NCBI GenBank assembly: GCA_002348045.1
Contig: DDYO01000077.1
Span: forward strand, 5,267 to 22,675
DNA from: Anaerolineales bacterium UBA2232
Lineage (GTDB): Bacteria; Chloroflexota; Anaerolineae; UBA2200
DNA: 17,409 bases
Direction of reading: 5' to 3'
Position 1 is the first letter of the stretch. Each line of letters begins with the position of its first letter. Shown here one piece after another: positions 12,870 to 17,409 of this stretch. The notes under the pieces were generated by a model. That model saw nothing but the letters and a program-made list of their open reading frames with translations. It ran no database searches and was not told where the DNA came from. A program made the translations under genes and the position numbers.

Positions 12870-13829
12870 TCAGGTGCCTCGAGCGGTCTTACCCTCCACC
12901 ACTTCCCGCACCACGTATACGGCTTTCCCCTGCGCTTCAAAATAGGTTCTCACCAGCAGCTCGCCCATCAGCCCCATGCTGATGAACTGCACCCCTCCCA
13001 ACAGCAACAGCAGGACCAGGGATAGCAGCGGGCGATGCCCGATGTTCTGACCCAGCGCCAGCTTGACGTACGTCAGATAGGCGCCCAGCACTCCCCCGCT
13101 GGCCAGGCAGACCAGTCCCAGGCCACCAAAGATCTGAATGGGCCGCGTCGCATAGTTGAGCAAAAAGCTCACGGTCAGCATGTCCAGGATCACCGTCATG
13201 GTGCGTCCGATGCCGTACTTGGACTTGCCGCGGCGCCTCGGCTCATGGCGCACCACAACCTCGGCCACCTCGACTCCCATCCAGCTCGCCAGCGAGGGGA
13301 TGAACCGGTGCAGCTCGCCGTAGAGGCGTACTTCCTTCACTACCTCGCGGCGGTAGGCCTTTAGAGAGCAGCCCCTGTCGTGCAGCTGCACGCCGGTGAA
13401 CCGCCCGATCAACCAGTTCGCCACCACCGAGGGTACCCGGCGCAGGAGCAGCGGATCTTGGCGGTCCTTGCGCCATCCACAGACGATGTCAGCACCCTTA
13501 TCGATCTCCTCCAGCAGCAGAGGGATGTCAGCCGGGTCGTTCTGCAGGTCGGCATCCATGGTGACAACCACCTCGCCTGCGGCCCGGTCAAATCCCGCTG
13601 CAAAGGCTGCCGACTGGCCAAAGTTGCGGCGGAAACGGATGACCGTCCAACGGGGATCGGCGACGACAACATCTCGCAAGAGGGCGAAAGAACCATCGCT
13701 GCTGCCGTCGTCCACGGCGATCACCTCATAGTCCAGTCCCAGCGCCTGCAACGCTTCCCGAACCCGCCCATACAGCAGGTTGATGCTCTCTTCTTCGTTG
13801 TAGACCGGGATCACCACGGTCAGGTCCAT
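12870..13829 (-). CDS. Family 2 glycosyltransferase with two C-terminal membrane helices
   Basis: A 319-residue polyprenyl-phosphate sugar transferase of the DPM1/GtrB/ArnC type. It has the GT-A start TVVIPVYNEEES, IAVDDGSSDGS, the metal-binding MDADLQNDP (D92, D94), and RGCSLKAYRR with a later HEPRRRGKSKYG, typical of this subfamily. Two hydrophobic spans (from about 230 and 265) anchor it. It should transfer a sugar from a nucleotide donor to a lipid phosphate on the cytoplasmic face. ATG 13827-13829 has GGAGGTG just upstream. It is last in a cluster with a flippase-like protein (11 nt gap) and a GT39-type transferase, which together could make, flip and use a lipid-linked sugar. Confidence 0.9.
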   Translation of the reverse strand: MDLTVVIPVYNEEESINLLYGRVREALQALGLDYEVIAVDDGSSDGSFALLRDVVVADPRWTVIRFRRNFGQSAAFAAGFDRAAGEVVVTMDADLQNDPADIPLLLEEIDKGADIVCGWRKDRQDPLLLRRVPSVVANWLIGRFTGVQLHDRGCSLKAYRREVVKEVRLYGELHRFIPSLASWMGVEVAEVVVRHEPRRRGKSKYGIGRTMTVILDMLTVSFLLNYATRPIQIFGGLGLVCLASGGVLGAYLTYVKLALGQNIGHRPLLSLVLLLLLGGVQFISMGLMGELLVRTYFEAQGKAVYVVREVVEGKTARGT

Positions 13830-13840
13830 GTTCACCTCCT

Positions 13841-14818
13841 CTACTGCCCCTGCTGCCTTCCATCGGCCTGGGCCAGGCCGCGCACGCCTTGCCACGCGTA
13901 CAGCACCGCGCCGATCAAGCCAAGCCCCAACTGGAACGACTGCACCAGCATTGACAGGGCCAACGCCAACAGCGCTGGCACGCCTGGCTGGGCAAGCAGA
14001 TAGACATAGCCCCCCTCTCGCACACCCCATCCACTGACCGACACGGGCAGCACGAGAAGGAACGAGATCAGCGGCACAAAGAGAACATAGGACCAGAATG
14101 AGATCTTTATGCCCAGCGCGATGCCAACCCAGTAGTTCATCACCATGAGCAAGACGTTAAGGCCCGCCGAGACCGCCACGGCTCTCATCAGCACCCGTGC
14201 ACCAAAGGCATTGAGCGCCCGGTAGAGCTCTGCCGCCGGTGTAACCCGGTCCAGCAGGCGCACAAGGCCGAGCCTGGTAAGCAACTCGCGCCTCAAGAGC
14301 AGTGCGGAGCCGCCCCAGCCAGCGACGGTCAGCGCCAGCAGCAGACCCGCCACCGGCCCGCTCACGAGGTCCCTCCCAAACGGCAAGGCCAGGGAGCCCA
14401 TCAAGAACAAGGCAAGCAGCCCGGCCGCGCGGTCGGCCAAGACCGTCGCCGTGGCTGTGGCAAGGCTGCCGGTGTCGGCTCGGACTTCCAGTGCTCGCAC
14501 GACGTCGCCCCCTACCCCCGTTGGCAGAAAGTCACTGAAGAAGGTGCCTACCAGGTACAGGCGAATCAGGCGTCCAAGGGGCACTGGCGTCCCCACTGCC
14601 GCCAGTAGGATTCCCCATCGGTAGGCCCGCACTCCAATCCCTGCCACTGCAAGGGCGGCAGCCGCTGCCAGCCACCGTATGTCGGCACTGGCGATGGTGC
14701 TCCACAGCGCGGCCCACCCCGCCCGCGAGACCACCAAGGCCAAAAGTGCCACGCTGACCGCCACCCTGGTCAACGGGGCCAACCAACTGCGCTTCCTACC
14801 GTCCCCTTCGCCGCTCAC
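13841..14818 (-). CDS. MprF/AglD-type integral membrane flippase-like protein
   Basis: About 325 residues of the lysylphosphatidylglycerol synthase transmembrane family (UPF0104, PF03706), with some eight or more helices. The conserved LYLVGTFFSDFLPTGVGGD, ATATVLADRAAGLLALFL and LPVSVSGWGVREGGY are visible; GW(G)xREG is the family signature. Relatives flip or help translocate lipid substrates, or act beside dolichol/polyprenol glycosylation. I use GTG 14816-14818, five bases after GGGAG; TTG 14830 is an alternative. It lies 63 nt after the GT39-like gene and 11 nt before the GT2 gene. Confidence 0.88.
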   Translation of the reverse strand: MSGEGDGRKRSWLAPLTRVAVSVALLALVVSRAGWAALWSTIASADIRWLAAAAALAVAGIGVRAYRWGILLAAVGTPVPLGRLIRLYLVGTFFSDFLPTGVGGDVVRALEVRADTGSLATATATVLADRAAGLLALFLMGSLALPFGRDLVSGPVAGLLLALTVAGWGGSALLLRRELLTRLGLVRLLDRVTPAAELYRALNAFGARVLMRAVAVSAGLNVLLMVMNYWVGIALGIKISFWSYVLFVPLISFLLVLPVSVSGWGVREGGYVYLLAQPGVPALLALALSMLVQSFQLGLGLIGAVLYAWQGVRGLAQADGRQQGQ

Positions 14819-14881
14819 CTCAGCTCCCAACCCCGGTATCGGCCTTGCCGCGAACCAGGGTCTTCTCCATCCGCCCCAGCA

Positions 14882-16858
14882 TCACGGTGTGTCGTCCAGC
14901 GCGAGTCTCACGCCTTGAGCAGCAGGCTTTCCGGCCTCGTCCAGCGTCGGTATGCTCTGCAGACTGGGGTAGTGGTACTGCCCCATGAGGAGGGCGTACG
15001 GCCCTGGGTCGGCGTCTGCATCCACCACTAGCAAGACTCGATGGATGACCCGATCACCCAAGCGCCACTGCGCAGGCGGCCAACCTGCGTGGTCCGCCTG
15101 CGCACACTTTCTCTCAGCGGCGCTGAGAAGATGGTGGAACCAGTGGACGCCTTCCGAGGGCGCCTGTCCAGCCACGACCCACATCAGGCTCACGTCTATG
15201 GTCTCGCCCGGAGCTGCCTGCCCAGCGACCCGGTAGCCCAGCAACTTCGCCCCTGATGCCCACGTCACCTCCAGGTTGTGAAAGGCCGGAATCTCCTGGC
15301 TGAACGTGTCCCAGTCGTTTTCCCACAGGAGGTAGCGGTACTCACCGCCCCACGGCGAGGCTGGGGCTGGCTCGCCCACATCTGGCAGCGTAACGAGGCC
15401 CAGGGGAGTGGACTGCCCGAGGTTCGGCGCCACCAGCAGCAGCGCCCTGTTGGGGGGCAGCACCAGGGTAGAGCGGCCATCCACCACCCGGTGTGGAACC
15501 TCGCTCAACAGCGCGCTGAGCACGTGGGCCTGCTCGTCCCATTCGTGGTCACCGGCAACCACCACTAGCACTTCGTCCGCACTGTGCGCCTTCGCCAGCT
15601 CGCGGGCGCGTTCAGCGGCCTCCCACCAGAAGCCCAAAGGGGTGCCTACGCCCTCCACGCCTCGCGATACGTCAACCAACATGCTCCGCCAAGCGACACT
15701 CTGCCACACCACCACCAGAACCACGGCAGCCAGCGCCAGTCGGCCCATCCAGGGACGCCGCAGGCCCAGGGCCGCCACTCCTGCCGCCGGCAGTACCATC
15801 AATGTCGGGTAGAGCACCACCAGATAGTGGCGGTCCACCGCGATGGGCGCCACCCATGCCAGCAGCAAAGCCCCGCCAATCCACACAAACATCCACGCCT
15901 GCCAGCCCCGCTCCCTGCCCTGTAAGGCGCGCCTTGCCAGCCACACCGCGCCGACGGCAGTCAGAACCAGCACAACCGCTGCTGCCCCCTGAGCCACCCC
16001 TGACCCTCCCATGGGCCAAGGGCCTCCCATCAAGAGCTCCCAGATCCAGGGCAGCAACTCCGGCCGCTCTCCTGCGCCCAAACCCGTCCCGGACAACCTG
16101 CCCGCCAGCGCCGGCCCCACCGTCACCATGTACGGCGCCAGGGGGAGCAGAAGAGCGATACCGGCCAATGTGAGATCCGTCCACCGCAGCTCGCGGCGCT
16201 GAAGCCAGAGAGCGCCCAGGAAAGCAGGTCCCAGGAGAAAGGGCGAAAACGTGGTCAGCAACAGCAGGCTGAAGGCCAGCGCCATCGCGACAGCCCAGCG
16301 TCCCGCCATCCTCCCCCGGCTCGCCAGCAACCCAAGTCCACAGGCCAGAAAGCCCGTGGTCAGGGGCGGAATCAAGTCGGCCGTGAAGAGCTTGCGAGCG
16401 TACAGCACCGCCTGTGGGTTGGCCACCAGCAGTAGCCCACCCGCAGCCGCCGCCCTCCTCCCCAACAGACGGCACAGGAGCAGGGTGAACAGACCCACGG
16501 ACAGGGCCGACAACAGACCGAGGAACCCGGTCACCACGCGGGGATCCCGCGTCAGGCTCATCGGTAAGGCGAGGACGTACACAAACAGAGGAGGTTTCGG
16601 CAACCCTGTGGAAGCGAGGGAGCCGGTCCACCGCCAATGGCCCGTGATCAGCTCATAGGCCATCCCATAGTGGGTCGCTTCGTCCAGCTTGAACTCGGCC
16701 AGGTTGAGGAAGGTGAGACGGGGCACTGCTGCCAGAGCCGTGAGCAGCATCGCGAGGCGCCGGTCGACTCGGTCGGTCGACAGGCATGACCGGGCAACCC
16801 GCGGGCGCCCCGAGCCCGATGCTGCCGCCTGCTGACCCACATCCCCCCTTTGATCCAT
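14882..16858 (-). CDS. GT39/ArnT-like membrane glycosyltransferase with C-terminal beta domain
   Basis: About 658 residues. An N-terminal GT-C membrane domain (about 35-400) with roughly ten helices has the catalytic acidic pair in the first extracytoplasmic loop, NLAEFKLDEATHYG (D59, E60), as in PMT/ArnT enzymes that take a sugar from polyprenyl phosphate. A soluble region follows. The last 130 residues form a beta-rich part (GETIDVSLMWVV, then ADPGPYALLMGQY) of a kind I associate with large GT39-like proteins of Chloroflexota. The start is uncertain. ATG 16856-16858 and the preceding GTG lie 13 nt or more after GGAGGAGG, while a GTG seven codons in is preceded by AAAGGGGGG. Acceptor (protein, lipid or glycan) unknown. 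Confidence 0.87.
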   Translation of the reverse strand: MDQRGDVGQQAAASGSGRPRVARSCLSTDRVDRRLAMLLTALAAVPRLTFLNLAEFKLDEATHYGMAYELITGHWRWTGSLASTGLPKPPLFVYVLALPMSLTRDPRVVTGFLGLLSALSVGLFTLLLCRLLGRRAAAAGGLLLVANPQAVLYARKLFTADLIPPLTTGFLACGLGLLASRGRMAGRWAVAMALAFSLLLLTTFSPFLLGPAFLGALWLQRRELRWTDLTLAGIALLLPLAPYMVTVGPALAGRLSGTGLGAGERPELLPWIWELLMGGPWPMGGSGVAQGAAAVVLVLTAVGAVWLARRALQGRERGWQAWMFVWIGGALLLAWVAPIAVDRHYLVVLYPTLMVLPAAGVAALGLRRPWMGRLALAAVVLVVVWQSVAWRSMLVDVSRGVEGVGTPLGFWWEAAERARELAKAHSADEVLVVVAGDHEWDEQAHVLSALLSEVPHRVVDGRSTLVLPPNRALLLVAPNLGQSTPLGLVTLPDVGEPAPASPWGGEYRYLLWENDWDTFSQEIPAFHNLEVTWASGAKLLGYRVAGQAAPGETIDVSLMWVVAGQAPSEGVHWFHHLLSAAERKCAQADHAGWPPAQWRLGDRVIHRVLLVVDADADPGPYALLMGQYHYPSLQSIPTLDEAGKPAAQGVRLALDDTP

Positions 16859-16861
16859 CAC

Positions 16862-17058
16862 CGGTTACCGATGCCCTCCTCCGACCCGGACTGCCAGAGC
16901 ATCGGCAAGGTTCGATCCGGCCGCCGCGGCCGCCCCGGCTGCTCATATGACCACGTTCAGAGCTTGTCACCGGATGTGCCGGCTATGAGACCGGACCTCG
17001 CAGCATGACGTTCGCCATGGTTCGCGTATCAAGCCTGCGCCAGTGCCGAACTCCGCCA
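16862..17058. other. Intergenic region upstream of the GT39-like gene
   Basis: About 200 nt between the FtsX-type permease stop and the glycosyltransferase start. It holds the GGAGGAGG sequence at its left end and a few short dyads, but I see no convincing promoter, terminator or small gene. Confidence 0.4.
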
Positions 17059-17409
17059 TCACTCCCGCCGCAGCGCGGCGATGGGATCCAAGGAGGCAGC
17101 CCGGTTGGCCGGGTAGATGCCAAAGAACAGGCCAACCGCCAGGGACACCCCCATCGCCAGGGCCACGCTGGTCGAGGTGACCAAAGGCCGCGTTCCGCCC
17201 AACAGCGGCGTCACCAACTGGGCCACGCCGTAGCCGATCGCCACCCCCAGAAGCCCGCCCATCAAGCCCAATACGATAGCTTCCACCAGGAACTGGGCCA
17301 GGATGTCCCTCTTGCGCGCCCCCACGGCCTTGCGAATGCCAATCTCCCGGGTGCGCTCGGTGACACTGACCATCATGATATTCATAATCCCGATCCCCCC
17401 CACCACCAG
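17059..17409 (-). CDS. MacB/FtsX-type ABC transporter permease, C-terminal part (partial)
   Basis: The last 116 or so residues of an FtsX-superfamily permease; the gene enters from the right edge of the window. [20 protein letters not shown] and [13 protein letters not shown] are the hallmark of MacB-type permeases, followed by two hydrophobic spans and the usual ending [18 protein letters not shown]. Such proteins work with an ATPase and often a periplasmic adaptor in export of peptides, antibiotics or lipoproteins by mechanotransmission. The partner ATPase is expected upstream, outside the window. It is separated by nearly 200 nt from the glycosylation cluster and need not be linked to it. 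Confidence 0.93.
   Translation of the reverse strand: MVVGGIGIMNIMMVSVTERTREIGIRKAVGARKRDILAQFLVEAIVLGLMGGLLGVAIGYGVAQLVTPLLGGTRPLVTSTSVALAMGVSLAVGLFFGIYPANRAASLDPIAALRRE

Noticed and set aside
12650..12982. Possible stop-codon readthrough of the secreted-protein gene stimulated by the pseudoknot
   Set aside because: The frame stays open after TAG, but it crosses the terminator and runs antisense into the GT2 gene. The pseudoknot also begins at the stop codon itself with no spacer, unlike known readthrough elements.
15672..16637. Gly-rich minus-strand frame inside the GT39-like gene
   Set aside because: Alternate-frame shadow of a membrane protein, with no motif or start signal.
16741..16790. 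Repeated GTCGAC/CGGTCG words in the GT39-like gene
   Set aside because: Short repeats within coding sequence that are explained by Arg/Asp/Ser codons; no further structure.
1..17409. tRNA, rRNA, CRISPR array, intact insertion sequence or prophage
   Set aside because: No cloverleaf, rRNA segment, regular spaced repeats, transposase or integrase was seen on either strand.

Overview
This is a GC-rich bacterial chromosome segment of about 17.4 kb with two partial genes at its ends. The best guess for the host is Chloroflexota (inference). The main clue is the ArnT/PMT-like glycosyltransferase at 14882-16858. It carries a C-terminal beta-type domain of a kind I associate with large GT39-like proteins of that phylum, and it sits in a GT2 / flippase / GT39 cluster. 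Sulfur and radical-SAM genes fit an anaerobic or microaerobic life. Promoters look like ordinary sigma-70 sites (TTGACA/TTGACT, 17-bp spacer, TATAAT-like), and most genes have strong GGAGG-type ribosome sites.

Layout. (1) 1-4320, minus strand: a sulfur operon reading from a promoter at 4250-4278 through a structured leader into a SLC13/DASS-type anion permease with TrkA-C domains, an MBL-fold persulfide-dioxygenase-like protein with two rhodanese domains, and a YeeE/YedE sulfur (thiosulfate-type) transporter split over two genes. The last gene runs off the left edge. (2) 4330-8756, minus: a compact five-gene group: HD-type (p)ppGpp hydrolase, class I methyltransferase, an Fpg/Nei-like protein lacking the N-terminal catalytic proline, and two translationally coupled radical-SAM proteins, the second HemW/HemN-like. 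(3) 8777-9109, minus: a 57-residue Cys-rich desulforedoxin-like protein with its own promoter and a strong hairpin behind it. (4) 9110-11762: a divergent locus. To the left is an orphan IscU/NifU-type scaffold. To the right are an ArsR-family regulator with an operator that overlaps its own start codon, a MOT1-type molybdate/sulfate transporter, the wreck of an ABC transporter, and a 59-residue protein with ten cysteines. (5) 12116-12652, plus: a secreted helical-repeat protein, followed by a predicted H-type RNA pseudoknot and a terminator. (6) 12870-16858, minus: GT2 glycosyltransferase, MprF/AglD-type flippase-like membrane protein and GT39-like transferase, a cell-envelope glycan or lipid-glycosylation cluster. 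(7) 17059-17409, minus: the C-terminal end of a MacB/FtsX-type ABC permease.

How it fits together. Genes 1-4 would import sulfur oxyanions or thiosulfate and process persulfide sulfur. The ArsR/MOT1 unit probably controls oxyanion uptake, and the small Cys-rich proteins and the Fe-S scaffold add a metal/sulfur theme. The least explained items are the pseudoknot at 12652-12714, the two small Cys-rich genes, the Pro-less Fpg-like protein, the coupled radical-SAM pair, and the operator and leader elements. I found no tRNA, rRNA, CRISPR array or intact insertion sequence.
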